This document shows, in pieces, positions 42,266-50,476 of a stretch of DNA of 64,000 nucleotides. The notes below the pieces were generated by a model. It ran no database searches, had not been told where the DNA came from, and worked only from the letters and a program-made list of their open reading frames with translations. Every line of letters starts with the position of its first letter. Position 1 is the stretch's first letter. A program made the position numbers and the translations under genes. This stretch comes from Nakamurella deserti (GTDB lineage Bacteria; Actinomycetota; Actinomycetes; Mycobacteriales; Nakamurellaceae): assembly GCF_003260015.1 (NCBI RefSeq), contig NZ_QCXS01000002.1:2790001-2854000 (forward strand), in the 5' to 3' direction.

Positions 42266-43258
42266 ATGGCGAACCGAGACAGCGCTGCGGTCGGACTGGT
42301 CTTCGCGGTGCTGTCGGCCGCGTCGTTCGGGACCTCCGGCACCTTCGGCAGCTCGCTGATCACCGCCGGCTGGTCGCCACCGCTGGTCATCCTCATCCGC
42401 ATCAGCCTCGGCGCCCTGGTGCTGGCCCTTCCCGCCGCACTGGCGCTGCGCGGGCGCTGGCGACAGGTGTGGGCGAGCCGGCGCACCGTGGTGCTGTACG
42501 GCGTCCTGGCGGTGGCCAGCGCCCAGGTCTTCTACTTCAACGCCGTCCAGCGGCTGTCGGTCGGAGTGGCGTTGCTGCTGGAGTACCTGGGCGTCGTACT
42601 CGTGGTGGTCTGGATGTGGCTGCGGCACGATCGCCGGCCGCACCGGTTGACCGTGTGCGGTTCGGTGCTGGCGCTGGTGGGGCTGGCGCTGGTCCTGGAC
42701 CTGCTGGGCGGCACCCGGATCGACCTCGTCGGCGCCCTGTGGGGACTCGGTGCCGCCGTCGGCCTGGCGGCGTTCTTCGTCATCTCGGCCCGGTCCGACG
42801 ACGCCCTGCCGCCGGTGGCGATGGCCGCGCTCGGGATGGGCGTCGGCGCGGTGGTGCTGCTGGTGCTCGGCCTGGCTGGCGCCCTGCCGTTCCGGGCCGG
42901 CGGGTCCACGGTGGTGCTGGCCGGCGCCACCGTCGCGTTCTGGGTGCCGTTCATCGGGCTGTCGGTCGTCGCCGCCGCGTTCGCCTACGCGGTCGGAGTG
43001 GTCGCCGCCCGCCGTCTGGGCGCGACCGTGGCGTCCTTCGTCGGGCTCACCGAGGTGCTCTTCGCGGTGCTGTTCGCCTGGTTGCTGCTCGATCAACTCC
43101 CCGGACCGATCCAGTTGGTCGGCGGGGTGTTCATCGTCGGCGGGGTCGCCGTGGTGCGCATCGACGAGTTGCGCCGCGACCGCCGGGCCGCGGCCGTCCT
43201 GGTCGGGCCGCCCGGGTCGGCCGCGCCCGCTTCCGTCCGTCCCGGGGACCGGGAATGA
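42266..43258 (+). CDS. EamA family exporter
   Basis: A 330-residue DMT-type membrane transporter with ten helices in two EamA repeats: LVFAVLSAASFGTSGTFGSS (20) opens helix 1, and VGLTEVLFAVLFAWLLLDQ (19) carries the conserved E in helix 9. The ATG at 42266 has GAGAGGG seven bases upstream; a longer frame to 42233 has no ribosome site. It is unlike the EamA protein at 37675 in detail, so this is not a recent duplicate. Likely exported ligand is the inducer of the CGNR regulator. Confidence 0.92.
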   Translation: MANRDSAAVGLVFAVLSAASFGTSGTFGSSLITAGWSPPLVILIRISLGALVLALPAALALRGRWRQVWASRRTVVLYGVLAVASAQVFYFNAVQRLSVGVALLLEYLGVVLVVVWMWLRHDRRPHRLTVCGSVLALVGLALVLDLLGGTRIDLVGALWGLGAAVGLAAFFVISARSDDALPPVAMAALGMGVGAVVLLVLGLAGALPFRAGGSTVVLAGATVAFWVPFIGLSVVAAAFAYAVGVVAARRLGATVASFVGLTEVLFAVLFAWLLLDQLPGPIQLVGGVFIVGGVAVVRIDELRRDRRAAAVLVGPPGSAAPASVRPGDRE

Positions 43259-43283
43259 CGGCACCCGCGCGGCCCGGCGGCCG

Positions 43284-43772
43284 TCAGGCGTGGGTGGCGC
43301 GGGCCGGGTCGGTCACGTAGGCGGCGAGGTTGCCCAGGGTCTGCTGCCCACCCTCGACGGCGTGGTACTTCTCGACCGCCTCGTCGCGGAACTCCCTGCT
43401 GGGGAACACCGTTCGCATCTCGAGGTGGGTCGCCCCACCGTCGGCGGTCAAGGTCAGCACCGACTCGAACGCGTTCGGGTCGTCGCGGGACTCACCGTGC
43501 AGCAGGGCGATCCGCTGCGGGGGCGCGATCTCGGTCCAGGTGATCCACTCCTGGTAGTCCGTCCCGTCCGGCCCGTGCAGCACGAAATCCCAGTGGCCGC
43601 CGACGGTGAAGGCGAACCCCCGCGTGGTGGTGGTGAAACCGTCCGGACCCCACCACCGGGACAGGTGCCGCACCTCGGTGAACGCTTGGAACACCCGCTC
43701 CCGGGGGGCGTCGATCCGCCGCGAGATGACGATCTCGCGGTCCTGGGTGGTCGATCGGGCCGCTGTACTCAT
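43284..43772 (-). CDS. SRPBCC (AHSA1-like) protein
   Basis: A 162-residue START-like protein: EIVISRRIDAPRERVFQAFT at the N-terminus (20), then HLSRWWGPDGFTTTT and the C-terminal helix. This is the AHA1/CalC subgroup that binds hydrophobic ligands. The ATG overlaps the stop of the ArsR gene by four bases (ATGA). ArsR-SRPBCC pairs are a common actinobacterial unit in which the ArsR protein represses the pair; the ligand is unknown. Confidence 0.92.
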   Translation of the reverse strand: MSTAARSTTQDREIVISRRIDAPRERVFQAFTEVRHLSRWWGPDGFTTTTRGFAFTVGGHWDFVLHGPDGTDYQEWITWTEIAPPQRIALLHGESRDDPNAFESVLTLTADGGATHLEMRTVFPSREFRDEAVEKYHAVEGGQQTLGNLAAYVTDPARATHA

Positions 43773-44134
43773 GAGTGCTCCTCGTCGGTTGGTGGTGCCG
43801 TGGTCGACGTGCGTCCGAGGTCCCGGACGTAGGCGTCGAGTCGGTCGAAGCTCGCGTTCCAGTACCGCTCGAACCCGCCGGTCCAGGCGTGGACCGGCTG
43901 CAGCCCGCCGGCGTCGAGGCCGTAGAGGCGCTGCCTGCCCGCCTGGCGGTCCCGGACCAGCCCCACCTCCCGGAGCACCCGCAGGTGCTTGGAGGCTCCC
44001 GGCTGGGTCATGCCGAGCTCGTGGGCCAGGTCCGTCACCGAACCCTCCCCCGCCCGCAGCAGGACGAGGATCTCGCGGCGCTGGTGTTCGGCGATCGCGT
44101 TGAAGACGTCGGTCGTGGTCGCTGCTCGTGCCAT
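43769..44134 (-). CDS. ArsR family transcriptional repressor
   Basis: A 121-residue winged-helix repressor of the ArsR class without the metal-binding cysteines: FNAIAEHQRREILVLLRAGE, then DLAHELGMTQPGASKHLRVL (20). No cysteine is present, so it senses something other than metal, likely via conformational or ligand cues. The ATG at 44134 lies six bases after a strong -10 box, so the mRNA is probably leaderless; an in-frame ATG at 44161 would sit in the promoter and is rejected. First gene of the operon with the SRPBCC gene. Confidence 0.92.
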   Translation of the reverse strand: MARAATTTDVFNAIAEHQRREILVLLRAGEGSVTDLAHELGMTQPGASKHLRVLREVGLVRDRQAGRQRLYGLDAGGLQPVHAWTGGFERYWNASFDRLDAYVRDLGRTSTTAPPTDEEHS

Positions 44135-44168
44135 GCCGCTATCATATTCCCATATCGGCATGCGTCAA
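44132..44168 (-). promoter_or_regulatory. strong promoter with palindromic operator and leaderless start (ArsR operon)
   Basis: On the minus strand TTGACG (44168-44163) is 16 bases from TATGAT (44146-44141), and six bases later comes the ATG at 44134. CATGCCG (44132-44138) and CGGCATG (44156-44162) form an inverted repeat over the -10 box and start codon; inside it, ATAT-TCCC-ATAT is a second one. The ArsR protein likely binds here and blocks its own promoter. Confidence 0.8.
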
Positions 44169-44268
44169 GGGTCATCCCGGATAGCCGGCGGGACGGATAC
44201 GCTCCAGGAATCCGAAACGGCAGCGGGACCAGGGTTTTCCAGCGGACGCCGGGGTCCGCGCGGGCCCG

Positions 44269-45480
44269 TCAGCCGGTCGGCTGCACGGTGAACGTGAAGC
44301 CCGCGGCGCGCAGCCGCTCCGTGAGCGCGGAGCCCATGGCCACCGCCGGGGTGAGTACCCCGCTGCGGTCGGGCAGGTCGTCCTGGGCCAGCGACAGCCC
44401 CGACTGGGCCAGCATGACCGACGTCGCCGCGTAGCCGGGATCGCCGGGTGCGGCGACGGTGCCTGTGTAGCGGGCGCCCGTGGTCGTGACCGCCCGCAGC
44501 TCCAGCCGGAACGAGCCCGCCTGCTGGGCCTGCGGGCTGGGACCTTCGCCGGGGTCGGGCAGGATCCGGTCCAGCAGCGGTCGCACCACCGGCGTCCGCA
44601 GCCCCGCCGCCACCGCCGCCGTACCCAGCGCCACCCCGCCGGCGAGCACGGGTGACCACGGCGCACGACCGGTCCGGACGGCCTCGGCGTAGCGCAGCTC
44701 CCGACCCCAGGCGTGGCCGAGCAGCGCGTTGGAACGCCGGACCACGCGGGTGTTGAACGGCGCCATCACGAACGGCGCCGTCCAGGTGCCGTCCTCGAGC
44801 CGGCGGGCCAGGAACGCGTCCGGCTGCGGGCCGAGATCGGGTTCGGCGTCCCGATCCGGACTCAACAGGTACGGGTCCGCGAGCCGCCGGGCCAGCGCGG
44901 GGTCGCGACGCACACTGTCGACCTGTCCGCGCAGCGAGTCGACGGTGCCGCCACTGACGCCACCGGCGGCCGCGACGACCATCAACAGCACCTCGGACAG
45001 CTCTCCGGCGCCGTCGGCCGCGGCCCGTTCGGCGACCATCTGCACGCCGAGATCGGACGGCACGGAGTCGAAACCGCAGGAGTGCACGATGCGCGCGTCG
45101 CTCGTCCGGGCGAGAGTGTCTGCGGTGTCGATGCTCTCGCGGACGAAGAGCGCCTCGCCGGTCAGATCGCCGTACGCGGTGCCCGCTCGGGCGCAGGCGA
45201 GCACCAGGGGCAGTCCGTGCCGCGCGTACGGCCCGACGGTGGTCAGCACCACCCGGGTGGAGCCGGCGAGGTCGGCCAGGGCGGCCGGGTCGCCGGAGTC
45301 GGTGACGACCACCGGCCAGTCGACCCCGAGGTCGTCGGCGACCGCGACCAGCCGCTCCCGGGAGCGTCCGGCGAGCGCGATCCGCAGCTCCGTGCGCGCC
45401 TCGGCGAGCCGCCGGGCCACCAACCGCCCGACGAAGCCACTCGCCCCGAACACCGCCAGGTCGTACTCACGATCGCTCAC
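44269..45480 (-). CDS. saccharopine dehydrogenase family protein (trans-acting enoyl reductase-like)
   Basis: A 403-residue NADP-binding protein. The Rossmann motif is LAVFGASGFVGRLVARRLAE near residues 8-28, then LTTVGPYARHGLPLVLACA. SCGFDSVPSDLG is the family mark shared with mycobacterial Rv2449c/Rv2953-type proteins. Rv2953 is a trans-acting enoyl reductase in lipid synthesis; whether this protein reduces lipid or lysine-pathway substrates is not known. ATG start. It lies alone between the ArsR operon and the LacI regulator. Confidence 0.88.
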   Translation of the reverse strand: MSDREYDLAVFGASGFVGRLVARRLAEARTELRIALAGRSRERLVAVADDLGVDWPVVVTDSGDPAALADLAGSTRVVLTTVGPYARHGLPLVLACARAGTAYGDLTGEALFVRESIDTADTLARTSDARIVHSCGFDSVPSDLGVQMVAERAAADGAGELSEVLLMVVAAAGGVSGGTVDSLRGQVDSVRRDPALARRLADPYLLSPDRDAEPDLGPQPDAFLARRLEDGTWTAPFVMAPFNTRVVRRSNALLGHAWGRELRYAEAVRTGRAPWSPVLAGGVALGTAAVAAGLRTPVVRPLLDRILPDPGEGPSPQAQQAGSFRLELRAVTTTGARYTGTVAAPGDPGYAATSVMLAQSGLSLAQDDLPDRSGVLTPAVAMGSALTERLRAAGFTFTVQPTG

Positions 45481-45601
45481 CGGCCCAGGCTACGAGGGCG
45501 GGCGCCCGGACATCCGCCGCCCACCGGCCGACGCCTCGCGGGGTACCGGAGGGATCGCGCACTGCGGGCGTCCCGGTGACCGCACCTCGCGGTCGGGGCC
45601 G

Positions 45602-46648
45602 TCAGCGGGGTGCCGGACCGGTGCTGCCCCGGACGACGAGCCGGGTGGGGATCAGCCGGTGTTCGCGGCCGGCGACGCCGGTGTCGATCTGGTGCACGAC
45701 CATGGCGACGAGCTCCCGGCCGATGGCCAGGAAGTCCTGGGCGACCGTGGTCAACGGTGGCCAGAGGTAGGCCGCGACCGGAATGTCGTCGAAACCGACG
45801 ACCGACACCTCGGCCGGTACCGCCCGGCCGTGCTCGCCGAGCGCCCGGATCAGCCCGGTGGCCATCTCGTCGTTGGCGCAGAAGACCGCGGTGACCGTGT
45901 CGTCGGCGGCGATGAGCAGACCCTGCTCGTAGCCCGACCGTGCCGTCCAGTCGCCCTGGAACACCGGCGGCGGCTCGACCCCGGCCCTGCGCAGCGTCCG
46001 CCGCCACGACTCGCTGCGCATCTCCGCGGGACGGGACCCGACCGGACCCGCGAGATGGTGCACCGTCGGATGCCCGAGTTCGAGCAGGTGCCGCACCGCC
46101 CGGCGGCTGCCCGCGGTCTGGTCGGATCCGACACCGGGGTGGTGACCGGTGAAACGTGAGTCCGACACCACCACCGGCAGCCGGGCCGGGAACGACACCG
46201 CGGCCGCCGGGTAGGTCTCGGCCCGGATGATGATCAGCCCGTCGAGCGCCTGGTTGTTCAGCCGCACCACCGCGTCGCTGACGTCGTCGGCCGAGGGGGT
46301 CTCCAGATCCACGAGGGTGACCGTGTAACCGGCCTGTTGGGCCGCCTCGACGACCGCCTCCACCGTCTTGGCCTCCCCCGTGCGCCCGAGCTGGTGGGCG
46401 ATCAGGCCGATGGCACCGAAGCTGCCGTTGCGCAGTGCCCGCGCCGCGCGGTTGGGCGAGTAACCGAGCTCGGCCATCGCCGCCAGCACCCTGGCCTTCG
46501 TCTGCGGACGCACCTTGTCGGCGCCGGTCGAGACCCGCGAGACGGTCTGCGGTGAGACCCCGGCGAGGGTGGCGACATCGGCGATCGACGGACCGGGCCG
46601 ACGGCGGCGGCCCGGTCCCGGCCCCCCCTGGTCGCCGGCTGTCGTCAT
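45602..46648 (-). CDS. LacI family transcriptional regulator
   Basis: A 348-residue sugar-responsive repressor. The helix-turn-helix is at 21-45 (SIADVATLAGVSPQTVSRV), followed by the hinge ARALRNGSFGAIGLI and a periplasmic-binding-like sugar domain (GYTVTLVDLETPS, VVGFDDIPVAAYLWPPLTTV, 20). A Gly/Arg-rich 20-residue N-terminus precedes the HTH. The ATG at 46648 is six bases after a TATGCT box, so a leaderless transcript is likely. Target sugar genes are not adjacent; the secreted sugar-dehydrogenase-like gene at 47194 is a candidate. Confidence 0.93.
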   Translation of the reverse strand: MTTAGDQGGPGPGRRRRPGPSIADVATLAGVSPQTVSRVSTGADKVRPQTKARVLAAMAELGYSPNRAARALRNGSFGAIGLIAHQLGRTGEAKTVEAVVEAAQQAGYTVTLVDLETPSADDVSDAVVRLNNQALDGLIIIRAETYPAAAVSFPARLPVVVSDSRFTGHHPGVGSDQTAGSRRAVRHLLELGHPTVHHLAGPVGSRPAEMRSESWRRTLRRAGVEPPPVFQGDWTARSGYEQGLLIAADDTVTAVFCANDEMATGLIRALGEHGRAVPAEVSVVGFDDIPVAAYLWPPLTTVAQDFLAIGRELVAMVVHQIDTGVAGREHRLIPTRLVVRGSTGPAPR

Positions 46649-46654
46649 CCAGGG

Positions 46655-46660
46655 AGCATA
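46655..46660 (-). promoter_or_regulatory. probable -10 box of leaderless LacI gene
   Basis: TATGCT on the minus strand lies six bases before the ATG, the same spacing as at the ArsR gene. No ribosome site is visible. The -35 is weak. Confidence 0.5.
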
Positions 46661-46685
46661 GGAGACGCCTTACGGCGCGGTCCGC

Positions 46686-46991
46686 TCAGCCGGCGTCCCC
46701 CGGCCCGCGGGCGGCCAGGACGATGGCGGTGACGGCGGCGGTGAACCCCTGCTCGGCGAGGGCGCCCTGGCGTCCGCGATGGTGCGCGCGGCGGGCGCGG
46801 CACAGTTCGAGCCGGAGCCGGCCCGATCGCTGTGGATCGGATCGCTGCAACGCCGCCAGTTCCCGGAGGGCGAGGAGCAGGATCTCCACCGCGACGGCGG
46901 ACGGCGCGACGGTCACCGGGGACGGCGCGACGAGGGCCGGGGACGGCGCGACGGTGACCGGGGACGGCGGGACGAGGGCGGCGACGGGCAT
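46686..46991 (-). CDS. possible small protein with Pro/Ala/Val repeats
   Basis: A 101-codon frame upstream of the LacI gene. Its N-terminal third is VAPSPVT-type repeats encoded by four 21-bp DNA units (46900-46983); the rest has a helical EILLLALRELAALQRSD segment and an arginine-rich stretch. No ribosome site and no recognised family, so it may be non-coding. The repeat length keeps frame, which is the main point in favour. Confidence 0.3.
   Translation of the reverse strand: MPVAALVPPSPVTVAPSPALVAPSPVTVAPSAVAVEILLLALRELAALQRSDPQRSGRLRLELCRARRAHHRGRQGALAEQGFTAAVTAIVLAARGPGDAG
46900..46983. repeat. 21-bp tandem repeat, four units in alternating A-B-A-B order
   Basis: Units start at 46900, 46921, 46942 and 46963. 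Each starts with GACGGCG(C/G)GACG; units 1 and 3 continue GT(C/G)ACCGGG, units 2 and 4 AGGGC. This gives a 42-base higher-order period. Confidence 0.92.
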
Positions 46992-47067
46992 CCGGGAAGC
47001 GTTCCACGCCTTGATGAATCAGCCGTGAACGGCGTCTGCACGGCCGGATGCGGCGACCGGCGGGTGC

Positions 47068-47117
47068 GGCGCAGTCGTGCACTGCGCCGATCGGGTGCAC
47101 TTCGGTGAGGTGCTCAC
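47068..47117 (+). promoter_or_regulatory. two palindromes upstream of the secreted dehydrogenase gene
   Basis: GGCGCAGT-CGTGC-ACTGCGCC (47068-47088) is an 8-base-arm hairpin and GTGAG-GTG-CTCAC (47105-47117) a 13-base palindrome. They lie about 105 and 77 bases before the start codon at 47194. They could be operators or leader structures; no family riboswitch was recognised. Confidence 0.4.
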
Positions 47118-47193
47118 GAAACGTAGCGGACGGCGGGATCGGCGGGCGATAGTCAGCGCCGAATGTCCCTTTTCTCCAGGTCTGGATCCGACG

Positions 47194-50193
47194 ATGCGGC
47201 TCTTCCGTGTGTTCCTCGCTGTGCTGTTGACGGCGACCGCCGTCAACGTCGTCTCCGTGGTCCGGGCACCCGATGCCGGGGCCGCCGTGCCGGCCGCGTT
47301 CTCCGACACGCTGGTCGCGTCGCTGAGCTACGCCCTCGACACCGCCGCCCGCCCCGACCGGTCACTACTGGTGGCGACCAAGTCCGGTGTCGTGCGGACC
47401 GTGCGCAACGGCGCCCTGGTGAGCACACCGGCGCTGGATCTGACCGCCAAGGTGTGCAGCAACTACGAGCGCGGGCTGCTCGGCATCGCCACCGATCCCA
47501 CGTCGGCGACCTACCTCTGGGCGTTCTACACCGCACGCGACGCGGGGGGCACCTGCGCGGCCGCCTCCGGCGCCCCCAACCCGTCGACCGCACCGCGGAA
47601 CCGGGTGTCTCGCTTCACCTTCCGGTCGGACGGCACCGTCGACCCGGCGTCGGAGCGGGTGCTGCTCGACGGCATCTTCTCGACCTCCGGCTACCACAAC
47701 GCGGGTGACCTGGAACTCGGCAAGGACGGGAACCTCTACATCTCCACCGGCGACGGCCAGTGCGACTACCTGGGTGGTCCGGCCAACCCGGGCGGCAGCG
47801 GCTGCAACGGCGCCAACGACACCGCCCGTGACCGCAACGTGCTCAACGCCAAGGTCCTGCGCATCACCCGCGACGGCGGCATCCCGACCGACAACCCGTT
47901 CACCGGCGCCGGAACCGCGCGGTGCGCGACCGGGCCGTCGGCGCCGGGGACGATCTGCCAGGAGACGTGGGCCTGGGGCCTGCGCAACCCGTACCGGATG
48001 GCCTTCGACCCGAACGCGACCGGAACGTCCTTCCGCATCAACGATGTCGGTCAGGACGTCTGGGACGAGATCGACCAGGGCAGCAAGGGCGCCGACTACG
48101 GCTGGAACGTCCGCGAGGGTCACTGCGCCCAGACCGGCCCCGGCACGGCCTGTAGCGGGTTGCCGACCCCGACGGGCTTCACCGACCCGGTGTACGACTA
48201 CGACCAGAGCGACGGCTGCGCCTCGATCACCGGCGGCGCCTACGTGCCCAACGGCATCTGGCCGTCCCAGTTCACCGGCAGCTACCTGTTCGCCGACTAC
48301 GTCTGCGGGAAGATCTTCGCCCTCGCCCCGGACAACCGGACCCGGACGGACTTCGCCACCGGGATGGGCGCCGTGCTGTCGATGTCGTTCGGCCCGGACA
48401 CCGCCGGCAGCGGGACCGCGCTGTACTACACGGTTCCCGACGGACTGCGCAAGATCAGCTACACCGCGGCCGCCAACCGGGCACCCACCGCACGGATCAC
48501 CGCCGCCCCGGCCGCCGGTACCCCCCGGGCGTACACCTTCGACGGCTCCGCGAGCTCGGATCCCGACGGCGGCGCTCTCAGCTACACCTGGGCGTTCGGT
48601 GACGGCACCCCCACGGTGACCACCTCGACACCGGGGACCAGCCACACCTACGACCGCGACGGCACTTTCACCGCCACCCTGACGGTGACCGATCCGGGAG
48701 GGCTGACGAACACCGCCGGCACCACGCTGCAGGTTGGCGACGACGCACCGGTCCCGACGATCGTGGCACCCGCGGCCACGGACCTGTTCTCGGTCAACAG
48801 CAGCTACACCCTGCGCGGGACCGCCACCGACACCGAGGACGGCACCCTGCCCGGGTCCTCGTTGAGCTGGACGGTCATCAAGCACCACGACACCCACACG
48901 CACCCGGTGCTCGGACCGGTCACCGGCGCGACCGCCACCATCACCGCACCGCCGCCGGAGGACCCGTCGTCGACCACCACGACGTTCCTCGAGATCCGCC
49001 TGACCGCCACCGATTCCCGCGGGGCCAGCACCACCGTCACCCGGGAGTTCCGCCCCCGCACGGTGCCCGTCACCGTGGTGACGGCCCCGGCCGGGCTGCA
49101 GGTCACGGTGAACGCCACGCCGGTCAAGGCGCCCAGCACCTTCACGTCCTGGGCGGCGTGGGCGGTGCCGGTGGCGGCGGCCGCCCAGAACGACAGCACC
49201 GGCCGGCCCTACACGTTCACCCGATGGTCCGACGGCGGCGCCGCCGCCCACGCGTTCGCCACCCCCGCGGCGGCGGCCACGCTCACCGCGACCTTCACCG
49301 CAGCCGGCCCGGCGTCGCCGACCGCGGTGACGGCGCAGCAGACCGCGGCCGGGACCGCGACGCTCACCTGGTCGCCGCCGCCGGTGGCGACCGGGGAGAC
49401 GATCACCGGGTACCGGGTGTCGCGGGACGGGAAGGACAGCACCGGCTACGGCGCCTACAGCACCGTCGTCCCCGCGACCCAGCGTCAGTTCTCCTTCGGA
49501 CGGTTGGTGACCGGCAGCGCCTACAACCTGACCGTGCAGGCGGTGACCGCGGCGGGCACCAGCGCGACCCGGGGCGGCGCGGTGACCGTCCGCGCCTGGA
49601 CGGCGCCGGTCGCCCCGACCGCCGTCACGGTCGCCCCGACCACCACGGCGGGGTCCGCCGCGATCACGTGGTCACCGCCCGCCGACACCGGGGGGCAGCC
49701 GGTCACCGGGTACCGGGTGTCGCGCAACGGCACCGACAGCACCGGCTACGGCGCCTACAGCACCGTGGTGCCCGCGAGCCAGCGCTCCTTCACCTTCGGC
49801 CGCCTGGTGCCGGGACAGACCTACACGGTCACGGTGGCGGCGGTCACCGCCGCCGGGACCTCGCCGGCGCACGGTGCACAGGTGCGGGTCGGCACCGGGG
49901 CCGGGATCCCGGCCCCGCGGCAGGTCTCGGTCGTGCAGGTCTCGTCCACCAGCCAGAGCATCAGCTGGCAACCGCCGACCGTGCCCGCGGGCACCACGAT
50001 CACCGGCTACACGGTGACCCGGGACGGCAAGGGCGCCACCGGTTACGGCCCGTACACCACAACGGTTCCGGCGTCGCAGCGCTCGGTGACGGTCACCAAC
50101 CTGGTCCCCGGGACGACGTACACGATGACGGTCAAGGCGAACGTCGGGAGCACCGTGGCGGGCGTCGCCTCCGGCGGCGTGCTCATCCGCTGA
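47194..50193 (+). CDS. secreted PQQ-dependent sugar dehydrogenase-like protein with PKD and fibronectin type III domains
   Basis: A 999-residue exported protein. Signal peptide to about residue 30. Residues about 35-425 are the six-bladed GSDH/sorbosone dehydrogenase propeller: YERGLLGIATDP, GYHNAGDLELGKDGNLYIST (20), WAWGLRNPYRMAFDP, INDVGQDVWDEID. A PKD domain follows near 430-510 (FDGSASSDPDGGALSYTWAF, 20), then a Big-like region, then three FN3 domains, two of them nearly identical. Sugar or polyol oxidation at the surface is the likely role; PQQ dependence is from the family, and FN3/PKD suggests polymer binding. ATG at 47194. Confidence 0.9.
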   Translation: MRLFRVFLAVLLTATAVNVVSVVRAPDAGAAVPAAFSDTLVASLSYALDTAARPDRSLLVATKSGVVRTVRNGALVSTPALDLTAKVCSNYERGLLGIATDPTSATYLWAFYTARDAGGTCAAASGAPNPSTAPRNRVSRFTFRSDGTVDPASERVLLDGIFSTSGYHNAGDLELGKDGNLYISTGDGQCDYLGGPANPGGSGCNGANDTARDRNVLNAKVLRITRDGGIPTDNPFTGAGTARCATGPSAPGTICQETWAWGLRNPYRMAFDPNATGTSFRINDVGQDVWDEIDQGSKGADYGWNVREGHCAQTGPGTACSGLPTPTGFTDPVYDYDQSDGCASITGGAYVPNGIWPSQFTGSYLFADYVCGKIFALAPDNRTRTDFATGMGAVLSMSFGPDTAGSGTALYYTVPDGLRKISYTAAANRAPTARITAAPAAGTPRAYTFDGSASSDPDGGALSYTWAFGDGTPTVTTSTPGTSHTYDRDGTFTATLTVTDPGGLTNTAGTTLQVGDDAPVPTIVAPAATDLFSVNSSYTLRGTATDTEDGTLPGSSLSWTVIKHHDTHTHPVLGPVTGATATITAPPPEDPSSTTTTFLEIRLTATDSRGASTTVTREFRPRTVPVTVVTAPAGLQVTVNATPVKAPSTFTSWAAWAVPVAAAAQNDSTGRPYTFTRWSDGGAAAHAFATPAAAATLTATFTAAGPASPTAVTAQQTAAGTATLTWSPPPVATGETITGYRVSRDGKDSTGYGAYSTVVPATQRQFSFGRLVTGSAYNLTVQAVTAAGTSATRGGAVTVRAWTAPVAPTAVTVAPTTTAGSAAITWSPPADTGGQPVTGYRVSRNGTDSTGYGAYSTVVPASQRSFTFGRLVPGQTYTVTVAAVTAAGTSPAHGAQVRVGTGAGIPAPRQVSVVQVSSTSQSISWQPPTVPAGTTITGYTVTRDGKGATGYGPYTTTVPASQRSVTVTNLVPGTTYTMTVKANVGSTVAGVASGGVLIR

Positions 50194-50203
50194 TCGCGGC
50201 GGC

Positions 50204-50473
50204 TCAGTTCACCTTCGCGCCGCCGCCCTCCACGAGCCCCGGCGGCTCCGGGGACGGTTTGCGGGGCCGTCCCCGGCGCGGCACCGGACCGGCGTCGCCC
50301 GGCAACCGGCCGGCGTCGGACAGCGCGCGCCGCAACAGGAGTTCGACCTGGGCGTTCAGGCTGCGCAGATCGTCGGCGGCCCATCGGGCGAGGGCGTCGT
50401 GCACCGCGGGATCGAGCCGCAGCAGGACGGCGTGCCGCCCCGGGCCGCGTGCCGGCGGCTGTGCGTCGGCCAC
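50204..50473 (-). CDS. ribbon-helix-helix DNA-binding protein
   Basis: An 89-residue Arc/CopG-like protein: strand AVLLRLDPAVHDAL, helices ARWAADDLRSLNAQVELLLRRAL, (written in two parts: LARWAADDLRSLNAQV and ELLLRRAL), then a Pro/Arg-rich tail. GTG start three bases after the SPFH stop, so one operon. Antitoxin-like domain but no toxin gene beside it; the better reading is an autoregulator of the SPFH gene, whose promoter carries GTGATATC repeats with 11-base spacing. Confidence 0.88.
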   Translation of the reverse strand: MADAQPPARGPGRHAVLLRLDPAVHDALARWAADDLRSLNAQVELLLRRALSDAGRLPGDAGPVPRRGRPRKPSPEPPGLVEGGGAKVN

Positions 50474-50476
50474 CGG

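Noticed and set aside
44135-44161. ATG at 44161 as the ArsR start
   Set aside because: It would place the start between the -35 and -10 boxes; homologues begin near ARAATTTDVF.
50204-50473. RHH protein as the antitoxin of a toxin-antitoxin pair
   Set aside because: No toxin-sized gene overlaps or adjoins it; the partner is an SPFH protein of normal length.
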